NCBI GenBank assembly: GCA_910578185.1
Contig: CAJTPN010000004.1
Location: 71,483-135,482, forward strand
Origin: an uncultured Acetatifactor sp.
GTDB taxonomy: Bacteria > Bacillota > Clostridia > Lachnospirales > Lachnospiraceae
Direction: 5' to 3'
DNA length: 64,000 nucleotides
The notes under the pieces are model-generated. The model was not told the origin of the DNA. It made no database searches and saw nothing but the letters and a program-made list of their open reading frames with translations. Shown one piece after another: positions 54,015 to 62,760 of this stretch. Made by a program: the position numbers and the translations under genes. The first letter of the stretch is position 1. The number at the start of each line of letters is the position of its first letter.

Positions 54015-57000
54015 TCACCAAACTTCTGGACTTTCCTCCCCGCCAAAGGTCATCTCCAACAATTCCTCCGCAATCTTCCCGCTGCATACCCTCATCAGAT
54101 TGTCCTCCGCGTCCTCTTTGGAAAGAAAATTCACACTTCCGTACCACACGATTTCCCTGTCGATTATCGTATAATGCTCACAGCTATCATCTACGAGCCG
54201 AACCTGAAAGCCTGCCTGCCGCAGCTCCTCCATCAAATTCATTCGGGCTCCACTGCTGCCAAATTTATAAGTATCCGGATGCCAAGTCACAATCGTGACC
54301 AATACCCCCTCTTCCTGCCGTTCACCAAGCAGTTCTATCATCTGATGCACCTTATCCCTGCGAAGCCCTGGGCTGGAAATTACAATCTCTTTTGAAGCCC
54401 CCGATAAATCCTGCCTGTAAACGACTCCATAATTGTCAATATCAAAAATCGCATTTGTCTCTTTTGCTGTCGCTGTCTCAATTCCAGCACAGATTTCATA
54501 CCCAATCTGTTTATATGCCCGCAGCCGCTTTGCATACATACGGTCAAATACCGGAATATGCCTGTCAACATAATCATAGACAATTACCGTTTCTTTTCCC
54601 TCATATTCCCTGTTCAGCCGCCCTGCATACTGCTCCACTACTCCTTTCCACGCGACTGGCATGGCCATGATGAGTGTGTCCAGCCTGGGATAATCGAAGC
54701 CTTCGCCAATCAACTGTCCTGTAGCCACCAGAAGCACTGACTGTTCTCGGGATACCTGACGCATTTCCTCTATCAGTTTTTTCTGTTCTTTTTTCGGATT
54801 GTCTCCCAGAAGAAGGAATGCCCTATCCGCATATTCCCTCAATCTTTCATACAGCAGCCTGGCATGTTCCTTATACCTGGATAGGACTACCGGACTTCTG
54901 TCTTTTTCTATGCAAAGCTTCACATCCGCTGCAATCTGCTCATTGCGCATTTCGCTGTTCCTAATCAGTTCATATGCTTCGTTCACATGCATTTGCTCCC
55001 CTAATCTGTGCGGACTCACTGTCCTTGTAAACCTGGGATAGACAAAATGCCGGATTCCCTGTTCTTTTGCCATGTCCCTGGCTCCATAACTGTACCGCAC
55101 CGGTCCAATCATCCTGTAGGTGATTTTTTCCAGACCGTCCCCTCTCATTGGCGTGGCGGTGACACCATAAACATACTTCGCTTTCACTTCCCGCAGGATG
55201 CCCATAATAGTATCCGAAGCGGCATGATGGCATTCATCTACAATTACCATCCCGTATTCCTGCAGCCTGGGATGAAACTCTCCTTTTTTAAATAAGGAAC
55301 CTGCCATGGCAATATCAATAATCCCTGTCATGGAGTCATGGGCTCCCTGCAGCTTGCCGATGATACTTTTACGTTTTCTCGTCCGCCCTGTTGCTGTCTG
55401 ATATTCCGGCAATTCTTCGTCTATCATCAGGAATTTCAGCAGAGCCTTCTGCCACTGTTCTATCAATGAAGAGGATTCCAACAGAATCAATGTGCTTACT
55501 TTCCTTTCAGCAATCAGGTAACTACAGACCACCGTCTTTCCGAATGCTGTTGCAGCACTCAAAATGCCCGTCTCATGCGCAAGCATCTTCTCAGCGGCCA
55601 CCGCCTGCATCTCCCTCAACTGACCATTAAATTCCACCTTAATCTCGTTTCCATGTACCCTTTCATCCTCCGCTTCCCAAATGATTTCTGCTTGGTCACA
55701 TTTTTCAACCAATTCTTCCCACAGTCCCCGAGGAATCCCGATATAACCGTTTTCATCCCGTCCAAGATAAATGTACCTGCCATTTGCGAAATTGGATAGT
55801 CCCATGGCCTGATTTTTATAGAAGACAGGATTTGCAAAAGCCGCCATCCTCCGGATGCGGTTCTGGATGCGAGGTTTCAGATTGGATGCATCCACATAAA
55901 TCAGATGCGACAAGGTCAGCATCAGTTTTCCGTCCACATCTTCTGCCAAAAACTCCCGATTCTGTTCCCATGGCTTCATGCGTTCCTTATCTTGCCTGCC
56001 CTGACTCTGCTGTCCTTGCTGCTCCTGACCTTTACCATCCTGATTTTCTACTGTCTCTTCAAACGGATTCACCAACTGCCAGTTCTTGATACATGCCTCC
56101 ATAAATTCTTTCGAAAGCCTCTGCCTGCGGAACAACTCGTCCCATTGGTTTGGATATGCATTCCAATTCTCATCGATAAATGCGCTGTTGCCCTCTTTCA
56201 AAGCCTGCCCCTGCAGGGGCAATGCAATCAGATTCCCCAATCCGGGCTTTCCCGATTTTCCGCCATCCGGAATGTGATCCTGTGCCGGCAGCATACGGTC
56301 GTAATACGTAAAAGACTTCAGATTGACAGATTCCGCCCCCTTCTCCAACAGCGCAAATCCAAACTTTCTCGCAAGGAACGCATCAACTGCACTCTGAAAA
56401 AATATCCATACATGGGCTCCTCTGCCAGAACGGGAACGCTCTGTCAGGGCATCAATTCCGTTCTGACGGCAGATTTCCCGCAGAGCTTCCACCTCTTCTT
56501 TCCACTTTTCATCCGCATTTGAAGCACATTCCTTATCTGTATCCTTCTCATGATTATCAAAATCAAAAACCAAAAAGCGGCAGGTGTCATCGGGAAGTAA
56601 TGGGTAGATTCCTATCACATCCGATGCGTCTGCTGCTTTTCCCTCCAGGTGCTTCTTCAGCACGGCGATATCCAGTTTCTTCCAGCTTTGGCTGCTGCAG
56701 TCCCTACACTTAATCTTCTTTCCCATCTTGCGAGGACATTTTTCTGACCAGAAATGATTGCACTGCGGATAATACCCAGCTTCCCCAGTGCCTTTTTTCA
56801 CATAGCGCTTGCTGTATACGTCCTGCCGTCCCCAGAATCTGGAAAAGAAACGGTTCGCCAGTTCGTCCGTGATTTCCACATGCTGTATTCTGGCTCCCTG
56901 GTTAGGGTCAAAAGTATCTTCCTGTGTCTGATTTTCAATGGGTGTCTGCTCATAGGAAATGCCTGCTCTGTCCAACAAATCTTTCAGATATCGATTTTCC

Positions 57001-57062
57001 TTTTCTAAGCGTTCTATACACTCTTGCATCTGCCGCAGCATGTTTTGCTCAGAATAATACAT
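54015..57062 (-). CDS. TOTE-type primase - SF2 helicase - PLD fusion
   Basis: A 1015-residue multidomain protein. An N-terminal coiled coil (MQECIERLEKENRYLKDLLD) leads to an archaeo-eukaryotic primase domain with CRFLVFDFDNHEKDTD (catalytic Asp pair), ERSRSGRGAHVWIFF and LGNLIALPLQGQ. A superfamily 2 helicase follows with Walker A-like SAATAFGKTVVCS, DECHH, GVTATPMRGDG and GEGFDYPRLDTLI plus QYAGRLNREY. The C-terminus is phospholipase-D-like (EHYTIIDREIVWYGSVNFLS) but the usual Lys after His-x is Thr. This is the architecture of TOTE conflict systems. The ATG at 57062 has GGAGG 12 bases upstream; a GTG at 57119 has none. RloAB genes lie upstream. Confidence 0.9.
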   Translation of the reverse strand: MYYSEQNMLRQMQECIERLEKENRYLKDLLDRAGISYEQTPIENQTQEDTFDPNQGARIQHVEITDELANRFFSRFWGRQDVYSKRYVKKGTGEAGYYPQCNHFWSEKCPRKMGKKIKCRDCSSQSWKKLDIAVLKKHLEGKAADASDVIGIYPLLPDDTCRFLVFDFDNHEKDTDKECASNADEKWKEEVEALREICRQNGIDALTERSRSGRGAHVWIFFQSAVDAFLARKFGFALLEKGAESVNLKSFTYYDRMLPAQDHIPDGGKSGKPGLGNLIALPLQGQALKEGNSAFIDENWNAYPNQWDELFRRQRLSKEFMEACIKNWQLVNPFEETVENQDGKGQEQQGQQSQGRQDKERMKPWEQNREFLAEDVDGKLMLTLSHLIYVDASNLKPRIQNRIRRMAAFANPVFYKNQAMGLSNFANGRYIYLGRDENGYIGIPRGLWEELVEKCDQAEIIWEAEDERVHGNEIKVEFNGQLREMQAVAAEKMLAHETGILSAATAFGKTVVCSYLIAERKVSTLILLESSSLIEQWQKALLKFLMIDEELPEYQTATGRTRKRKSIIGKLQGAHDSMTGIIDIAMAGSLFKKGEFHPRLQEYGMVIVDECHHAASDTIMGILREVKAKYVYGVTATPMRGDGLEKITYRMIGPVRYSYGARDMAKEQGIRHFVYPRFTRTVSPHRLGEQMHVNEAYELIRNSEMRNEQIAADVKLCIEKDRSPVVLSRYKEHARLLYERLREYADRAFLLLGDNPKKEQKKLIEEMRQVSREQSVLLVATGQLIGEGFDYPRLDTLIMAMPVAWKGVVEQYAGRLNREYEGKETVIVYDYVDRHIPVFDRMYAKRLRAYKQIGYEICAGIETATAKETNAIFDIDNYGVVYRQDLSGASKEIVISSPGLRRDKVHQMIELLGERQEEGVLVTIVTWHPDTYKFGSSGARMNLMEELRQAGFQVRLVDDSCEHYTIIDREIVWYGSVNFLSKEDAEDNLMRVCSGKIAEELLEMTFGGEESPEVW

Positions 57063-57164
57063 TCGCCAATATTGCCTCCTCGATTTTACTACTTTGTAGA
57101 AGATGCCGGATTTTACCACTTCAATCTTTTTTATAATATTGCGATTCCCCTTATAAACAATTTT

Positions 57165-58037
57165 TTACTTTCCATATCTTTTTAACGCTTCCATCATTTT
57201 CCACAGATTGCAACCAATGTTATCAACCAACTCACTCTCATTGCCTGAAAATTTCTTTGCCTGCTCAACAGCCTTGTCTATGTAGGGCATATAATTTTTT
57301 GCAAAATTAATTCCACTCTTTCCATGATGTGCTCTTTCAGAGACCTCTTTACTTACAAATGTATGCTGTTCGGATACTTTTCTGTTTTCCTTAATTTCAC
57401 TTAAGCAATCACCAAATTCCTCCTCTATATCTGATAGATGCATTAACAGCCAAAACTCAAAGCAAGGATTTGCAATATAACATATATATTGATTATCTCT
57501 GCAATGCTCAATGCACTCGAACATATTAGATTCTGAATGAGTCTGCATATCTCTATCTATCAATATAGCAAATTCATCCAATTCTTCATTGTACTTTTTC
57601 AAGTACTTCCGATAATTAATATCATAACCGATTTTTCTCAATTCAGTAACAAACACATTTCTTTGCTTTTTAGGAATTTTGTCAGGATCCTCCAAATACT
57701 GTTTTATAAAATCTGGAGAATATTTTTCCTTAAATTGCTCAGATATCTCTTTTAAAATGTCATCTTCATTCTGCGCCCTAAGTCTGATATATTCTTCCAA
57801 TAACTCAATCACCTGTTGTGGTGCGCTGTTGGTATCCTTTCTCCCCCGGCGCAATACTTCCACATCAACTTTGGCGTTAATCCCGATTTTTTCCCGGTTC
57901 TTTGACAAACCATCAAAATACTCCTTTTCTGTTGTGTTTCCTTCTACTGACAGGAAAATTCTTTTTTCGGGAAGAATCTTCTGCATTTCCTCTTCACGTT
58001 CATATACGGTTGACATTAGTCTATAACGGTTATGCAT
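57165..58037 (-). CDS. RloB-family protein (AbiLii-like effector)
   Basis: A 290-residue RloB protein. Typical segments are KRIFLSVEGNTTEKEYFDGL near the N-terminus, FAILIDRDMQTHSESNM in the middle and YICYIANPCFEFWLLMHLSD, forming a TOPRIM-like acidic site (SVEG, then D-R-D). RloB pairs with an ATPase in AbiL-type abortive-infection systems and is probably a nuclease. GGAGG lies six bases before the ATG at 58037, which overlaps the ATPase stop by 8 bp. A short gap to the TOTE gene suggests one long defence transcript. Confidence 0.88.
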   Translation of the reverse strand: MHNRYRLMSTVYEREEEMQKILPEKRIFLSVEGNTTEKEYFDGLSKNREKIGINAKVDVEVLRRGRKDTNSAPQQVIELLEEYIRLRAQNEDDILKEISEQFKEKYSPDFIKQYLEDPDKIPKKQRNVFVTELRKIGYDINYRKYLKKYNEELDEFAILIDRDMQTHSESNMFECIEHCRDNQYICYIANPCFEFWLLMHLSDIEEEFGDCLSEIKENRKVSEQHTFVSKEVSERAHHGKSGINFAKNYMPYIDKAVEQAKKFSGNESELVDNIGCNLWKMMEALKRYGK

Positions 58038-59403
58038 TTATGTCCTCCAGAATTTCATCATCGAATGTCGGGATGGCATCATAACGTCCTAGCAAATATT
58101 CCTTATCAATTTTCTTATCATAACGTTCCTTATAACGATTTAAAGAATATACGCTGGAACTATGGTCACTCAGCCTTTTAATGAACCATATTTCGTCCTG
58201 TCTAACCAATTCTAAATCCAATAGATTTGAATCGTGAGTCGTTGCAATTATCTGGCTTGTATCTTCTTCTGTTAATTTATAAAACAGCTCCAAAAACCTT
58301 CGTGTTAAATTGGTATGAAGACTCCTATCAATTTCATCAATAAAAATAACGCTGTTACCCTTATGTTCATAGAATAATGGGATTAAATCGAACAGCCTTT
58401 GTGTTCCATCTGATTCATCGGAGTATTCAAATAAGTCCTGATTATAGCCATGGTTTTGCATCATCTTCGTTGTTATGATATTTCCATCCTCATCTTTGCG
58501 CAAAGAATAGACTTGACTATTCATCTTGAACATCACTGGTTCATCCTCAATATCATTGGAAATCCGGATTTTTAGCTTTTCTGCCTCTTCCTTCGGAATG
58601 CCTTCAAAAATTTTATCAAACTCCATCTGTCCCATTTTTGATTCCACAGATTCAATACCTGTGTCAAAATATTTTAACAACACAGAAAATTGATTTCTAA
58701 TGCTTTCATCCTCAACCAATTGGTTTAGCCCGCTATATTGGCTTGTTGGAAACAATATTATTATACTTTGAAACCAGGTAAAAACCTCGAAAATTTCGGT
58801 AAGAACCCCACGTTTTTTACTACTTCTTGCAGCAATATCACTCAAAATGCTTTTTTTCTTCATGGCACCGGATATATTTTCTCCGAAATCCTCCAGATAT
58901 ATCTCCCACCTCGTTTTCTCTACATTATTTTTTATTTTTACTTCGCTTTCAGTAAACGAAATTCCTTTTTCATTTATGTCCCTATTAAAAATACAAGTTT
59001 CTATACCGTTTTTCTCTATGCGAACCAACCACTCTGAAAGGATTTCTTTTTTTTCATATGAGATTGCAATCCCATATGAATACTCTTTCCCTGTCTTCGT
59101 TATTAGTCTATACTCGAATACTCCAGGTACTTTATACCCCTCGCTGCTTACTCTGAAATACTTTTTATTCAAATCAACTTCATTAAGGCCTTCCAATATG
59201 ATATCCCTGGAAAAATCAATTGCCCTGATTAAATTGCTCTTTCCGCAGGCATTAGCCCCATAAATAAGTCCTGTCTTTAAGATTTTCTTTCCGTTACCAT
59301 TTAAAATATGTTCTTTGTGCCTTGCCACCTTTGATGCTATCATAGATATGGTTTGCGTTTCTTTAAATGATAAAAAGTTGCTTACTGAAAAACCTATAAA
59401 CAT
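58030..59403 (-). CDS. RloA-like AAA ATPase (AbiLi-like)
   Basis: A 457-residue AAA_15-type ATPase. Walker A is LIYGANACGKSNLIRA near residue 50, the signature-like region SDGTQRLFDLIPLFYEHKG, Walker B SVIFIDEIDRSLHTNL and the following IIATTHDSNLLDLEL. The start MFIGFSVSNFLSFKETQTIS is typical for the family (first strand FxVxNFxSF). It is the sensor/energy subunit that pairs with RloB. All motifs are intact. A promoter should lie in 59420-59480. Confidence 0.9.
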   Translation of the reverse strand: MFIGFSVSNFLSFKETQTISMIASKVARHKEHILNGNGKKILKTGLIYGANACGKSNLIRAIDFSRDIILEGLNEVDLNKKYFRVSSEGYKVPGVFEYRLITKTGKEYSYGIAISYEKKEILSEWLVRIEKNGIETCIFNRDINEKGISFTESEVKIKNNVEKTRWEIYLEDFGENISGAMKKKSILSDIAARSSKKRGVLTEIFEVFTWFQSIIILFPTSQYSGLNQLVEDESIRNQFSVLLKYFDTGIESVESKMGQMEFDKIFEGIPKEEAEKLKIRISNDIEDEPVMFKMNSQVYSLRKDEDGNIITTKMMQNHGYNQDLFEYSDESDGTQRLFDLIPLFYEHKGNSVIFIDEIDRSLHTNLTRRFLELFYKLTEEDTSQIIATTHDSNLLDLELVRQDEIWFIKRLSDHSSSVYSLNRYKERYDKKIDKEYLLGRYDAIPTFDDEILEDINA

Positions 59404-59525
59404 CCTGATTCACTCTCCTTCTTTAATATATCATAACCATTATATTGTGAATAATTCTCTTATGTCAATATATTTATGAGAAATCAATTCTGTTTTTCTT
59501 GTTTACAAGAGTTTTTTTCTCTAAT

Positions 59526-59760
59526 TCTGCTTGACACATTTCATTCCATATGGTATCGTTAATACAGAGGGATTAGCACTCAACTTCCCTTAGTGCTAAT
59601 AAAGGTAAAAAAGATGGCCTCACGACCATCTTTTAAACTGAATCTGCATAGCATAATTCAACGTAGCAATTGAATCTTATCATAAAAATGCAGGATATTC
59701 AATAGTTTTTGCTGTTTTCAGCATTTACCTTTCCCTACTTTTAAGAGAGGAGGTAAAACT
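59526..59760 (+). promoter_or_regulatory. Structured leader before the small two-gene operon
   Basis: TTGACA at 59531 and TATCGT 17 bp downstream form a plausible promoter. The transcript would start near 59565 and fold first as ATTAGCACT...AGTGCTAAT (59573-59601), then as AAAGATGG...CCATCTTT (59610-59635), the second followed by TTAAA. About 120 nt follow before the ribosome site AGAGGAGG. The second hairpin may be an attenuator. The layout suits a regulated leader or a small RNA; no known class is recognised. Confidence 0.5.
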
Positions 59761-60018
59761 ATGTCATTTGATGGAGCTCTCATTAAAGAACAAGGTGTTA
59801 CTTTTGCGATTGCAGTGGTTAAACCTTATGTTCTTACCAGCCATGAAAAAGAAACTGTCCGCCAAAATTTCATGCACTATTTTGGGAATGTACCAATAAT
59901 TTTGATGGCACAAAACACAAAAGGTATTCCAACATATGACGGGCGTAAAGATATTGTTCGCTTTTTAGCAAACATACACCCATCCAGAATACCTTGGAAA
60001 CGTTATACCGTTGCTTAA
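59761..60018 (+). CDS. Conserved small protein, partner of DUF3892
   Basis: An 85-residue soluble protein starting MSFDGALIKEQGVTFAIAVV. Further conserved-looking segments are NVPIILMAQNTKGIPTYDGR and LANIHPSRIPWKRYTVA. Similar proteins are found in Bacilli and Clostridia, but without known function. The ATG at 59761 has GAGGAGG eight bases upstream. It is followed 19 bp later by the DUF3892 gene; the two form an operon with the structured leader. Confidence 0.75.
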   Translation: MSFDGALIKEQGVTFAIAVVKPYVLTSHEKETVRQNFMHYFGNVPIILMAQNTKGIPTYDGRKDIVRFLANIHPSRIPWKRYTVA

Positions 60019-60037
60019 GACGGAGAAAGGAAATCAA

Positions 60038-60313
60038 ATGAAAGCCACAAAAATTAAAATGAAAACAGGTTGTGAACATTCAGCCAAAACTACCGAAATT
60101 TCGGAAATTTATATTGAAGGGTGTAATAATCCAGGATTCTTCTCAAAGTCCAGCATATATGACTATTTGAAGAGCAATCCAAACTCCATTCAGGTAAATA
60201 TCAATCCCTATCCGAACTTATACCCTGCACTTAGTTCAAATGGAGAAAAATATGTCCGTTCGGAGCCAAACGATACTCCGAATGACAATTTGCTTAAACT
60301 ACCAAGATGTTAA
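60038..60313 (+). CDS. DUF3892-family small protein
   Basis: A 91-residue protein. MKATKIKMKTGCEHSAKTTE leads into EISEIYIEGCNNPGFFSKSS and ends EKYVRSEPNDTPNDNLLKLP, the last block being typical of DUF3892. AAAGGAAA lies six bases before the ATG at 60038. Function is unknown; the strand-rich sequence suggests a small beta-sheet protein. It is the last gene of the operon and is followed by a strong hairpin. Confidence 0.78.
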   Translation: MKATKIKMKTGCEHSAKTTEISEIYIEGCNNPGFFSKSSIYDYLKSNPNSIQVNINPYPNLYPALSSNGEKYVRSEPNDTPNDNLLKLPRC

Positions 60314-60324
60314 CTCACTTTTAC

Positions 60325-60361
60325 AAAGACAAGCAGATGAAAACACCATCTGCTTGTCTTT
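60325..60361 (+). terminator. Terminator of the small DUF3892 operon
   Basis: A 15-bp perfect stem, AAAGACAAGCAGATG with its complement at 60347-60361, and a 7-nt loop. It ends in TCTTT; the T-tract is short. Confidence 0.75.
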
Positions 60362-60399
60362 GGTATAATCCTGAAATTTCTATAACACTCCTGATTGGA

Positions 60400-61488
60400 T
60401 TACTGGATTTCCTTCCCCGCCTCATACTCCTCCACCATCGGATCCACAATATCCACCGTCCTCCTCCACTCCTTCGTCCCCTCCACCTTCGCCGCCGCCT
60501 GGGTATGCTTCGCCAGAAATCTCGTCAGCGGATACACATCAATCCAGATTTCGTTATTTCCCTCCTTCTGAGACTCATCAAAAATAAGCTGCAGCCCCCA
60601 GTGCAGATGGGTAACTTCGATATTATTTACGTTTTCCTTGGTGCTGTATCCGGTGTGGCCCATGTATCCAATCACATCCCCGGCAGTCACCACACTCCCC
60701 TCCGCCAGCCCTTCCGCATAAGGATAGTTCTGGCGCAGGTGCGCATAGTAATAATATCTGTGACCATCAAAGCTTCGGATGCCGATGCGCCAGCCGCCGT
60801 ACTGGTTCCAGCCAAGAGCTTCCACCACACCGGATTCTATGGCCATAATGGGCGTCCCCACCAGCCCCATCATATCGTGTCCCAAATGCTTCCTCTGATA
60901 ACCATAGCTGCGTCCCACACCGAAATCATCATAATGGGTGTAATCAAATCCCCTGGCAAGAGGAAAGTATCCCTTTAACCCATACTTTTCCTCATACTCC
61001 ACATTTCCGGCATCGTCGGAATGTTCCTCCCGGTATGCTCCCACCAGTCCTCCGATTGCCGCGTCGTAAGCCTCTTTGTAATATGTATAATATTTTAAAT
61101 CTTGTGAAAGCTCCTCCATGGTGCAGGTTCCTTCCGAGAGCTTTTTAGCTGCCTTATCCATGGTTTTCAACGCGTCTTTGCCAAACTCTCCTCCTGTTTT
61201 GGCCGCCGTATAGGCAAGGAGTTCCACCCAACATATCTCATGCTCTGAGCCATGGGTAGTTACATCCCATTCGTAGGCCTTGCACAGCGCCTCATATGAC
61301 ACGGTAAAATCCACCCATTTTATGTAATCATTTTCAACGGAAAGCGTATGTGTACCGATACCCTTTCCGTCAGCAGGCTCCCCCCTTCTCCCTGGTATAA
61401 GCAGCGCCAGCACTGCAAACAACAAGCATTCCGCCAGAATGCCTATCCGCATCCACCCAGCAAATTTTTCCCTTCGCCCTTTGTCCAT
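60400..61488 (-). CDS. Membrane-anchored M23 peptidase (intact parent of the repeated 3' ends)
   Basis: A 362-residue zinc peptidase with one N-terminal membrane helix (IGILAECLLFAVLALLIPG) and the catalytic part outside. The region ~70-180 is helical and unassigned. The M23 domain (~190-330) has the zinc ligands in RKHLGHDMMGLVG and VTHLHWGLQL, with HRYYYYAHLRQNYPYAEG and GYMGHTGYSTKENVN between. M23 enzymes cut peptidoglycan cross-links. The ATG at 61488 has GGAG seven bases upstream; ATG 61521 and TTG 61539 are alternatives. The last ~270 bp occur again at 25.9, 48.9 and 53.2 kb next to defence operons. Confidence 0.88.
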   Translation of the reverse strand: MDKGRREKFAGWMRIGILAECLLFAVLALLIPGRRGEPADGKGIGTHTLSVENDYIKWVDFTVSYEALCKAYEWDVTTHGSEHEICWVELLAYTAAKTGGEFGKDALKTMDKAAKKLSEGTCTMEELSQDLKYYTYYKEAYDAAIGGLVGAYREEHSDDAGNVEYEEKYGLKGYFPLARGFDYTHYDDFGVGRSYGYQRKHLGHDMMGLVGTPIMAIESGVVEALGWNQYGGWRIGIRSFDGHRYYYYAHLRQNYPYAEGLAEGSVVTAGDVIGYMGHTGYSTKENVNNIEVTHLHWGLQLIFDESQKEGNNEIWIDVYPLTRFLAKHTQAAAKVEGTKEWRRTVDIVDPMVEEYEAGKEIQ

Positions 61489-61664
61489 ACTCTGCTCCGG
61501 TCTTCGTGTTTCATATCTCATGAAAATATATGTAAACAAAGCTCAATCCATGCGTAGCGCAAGTATCCGATTTCCTGCAGCCCCAAATATGACCCAACAT
61601 TTACCCATATACCGCTGACAGACACACTCCATTTAGAACAGCATATCCCCCAGGTGCATAAAAA

Positions 61665-61690
61665 TCCCCGGGATACCGTTCATCCCGGGG
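61665..61690 (-). terminator. Terminator of hpf
   Basis: A 9-bp stem (ATCCCGGGG / CCCCGGGAT) with loop GAACGGT-like sequence; on the minus strand it is followed by ATTTTT. It lies about 60 bp past the hpf stop codon. Confidence 0.8.
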
Positions 61691-61751
61691 ACATACCCTT
61701 CTGTCAATTTCCGACGCCTTATTTTTGTTCAAATTCCCAATACTTCCGTTT

Positions 61752-62279
61752 TTAAACTTCAGGCTCAATCAGCCCATAAGTGTCTCCTTTTCTCTTGTAC
61801 ACCACATTCACCTGATCTGTCTCTGCATTGATAAACACAAAGAAGTTGTGTCCCAACAGCTCCATCTGGATGCAGGCATCCTCCGCATACATGGGCTTGA
61901 TATCAAACTTTTTGGTGCGGACAATCTTAACCTCTTCTTCATCCATATAATCGTTTTCCATATACATCTGGCTAAAGGAACCCGCATCCTGCTGTTTGTC
62001 CACAATCCTGGTCTTATATTTCTTCAGCTGTCTTTCAATGATCTCCTCCACCAAATCAATAGAAACATACATGTCGTTGCTGACCTGTTCAGAACGAATG
62101 ATATTGCCTTTTACCGGAATCGTCACTTCAATCTTCTGGCGCTCCTTCTCAACACTTAAGGTGACATGCACCTCCGTGTCGGGATTAAAGTACTTCTGCA
62201 ATTTGCCGATTTTTTCTTCTACAGCTGACCTTAATCCGGGTGTTACTTCTAAATTTCTGCCTACAATTATGAATTTCAT
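61752..62279 (-). CDS. hpf: Ribosome hibernation promoting factor, long form
   Basis: A 175-residue long HPF. The N-terminal ribosome-binding domain begins MKFIIVGRNLEVTPGLRSAV and includes EKIGKLQKYFNPDTEVHVTL. A charged linker (QQDAGSFSQMYMENDYMDEE) leads to the C-terminal dimerisation domain with VRTKKFDIKPMYAEDACIQM and FFVFINAETDQVNVVYKRKG. Long HPF joins two 70S ribosomes into inactive 100S dimers in stationary phase. GGGAGG lies eight bases before the ATG at 62279. It is monocistronic with its own terminator. Confidence 0.96.
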   Translation of the reverse strand: MKFIIVGRNLEVTPGLRSAVEEKIGKLQKYFNPDTEVHVTLSVEKERQKIEVTIPVKGNIIRSEQVSNDMYVSIDLVEEIIERQLKKYKTRIVDKQQDAGSFSQMYMENDYMDEEEVKIVRTKKFDIKPMYAEDACIQMELLGHNFFVFINAETDQVNVVYKRKGDTYGLIEPEV

Positions 62280-62508
62280 ACGAGTCCTCCCCTCTTCCGG
62301 TTATTTAGTAATCTTATTTTACCACACATAGATAGGTATTTGCAAGAATTTAACTGATAATTTCATATTATTTTTAAATATTTTCGAATTTGTTTTTGTC
62401 AATAGTTATTTTCTTTTTTCAGTGCAAACAACTCACATTTGTACTAATTATACAAAACATTCGTTTATACAACCCGTACATATGTACTCCCTTCCGCTTC
62501 CGCAAACC

Positions 62509-62593
62509 TGTGGATACTGTGTATAACTTCGTGTATAAACTGGAAATATCAACTTTTAAAAGCCATACACTGTGGATAATTTTTTGTGTATCC
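62509..62593 (+). promoter_or_regulatory. Cluster of five DnaA boxes beside an AT-rich stretch
   Basis: Same-orientation nonamers: TGTGGATAC (62509), TGTGTATAA (62518), CGTGTATAA (62530), TGTGGATAA (62571, the perfect complement of TTATCCACA) and TGTGTATCC (62585). They sit in the gap between hpf and the NlpC/P60 gene, next to a very AT-rich stretch at 62335-62430. No dnaA or dnaN gene is in view. Confidence 0.6.
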
Positions 62594-62719
62594 TCTTTCC
62601 CACAACTCTTCTAAAGGACGCAGCCCGCAATATTTGTACATTCTGTACAGCCACTGAAATGTCAAGCTTTTTTACGGAATTTTAGGCAAAGATCCGCGTC
62701 TTTGGCGCGTAACCCAAAA

Positions 62720-62743
62720 ACCGCACCCTGAAACAGGTGCGGT
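62720..62743 (-). terminator. Terminator of the NlpC/P60 gene
   Basis: An 8-bp stem ACCGCACC / GGTGCGGT with an 8-nt loop; on the minus strand it is followed by TTTTTGGG. It lies just after the stop codon at 62761. Confidence 0.8.
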
Positions 62744-62760
62744 CTCTGACAGTATATTTA

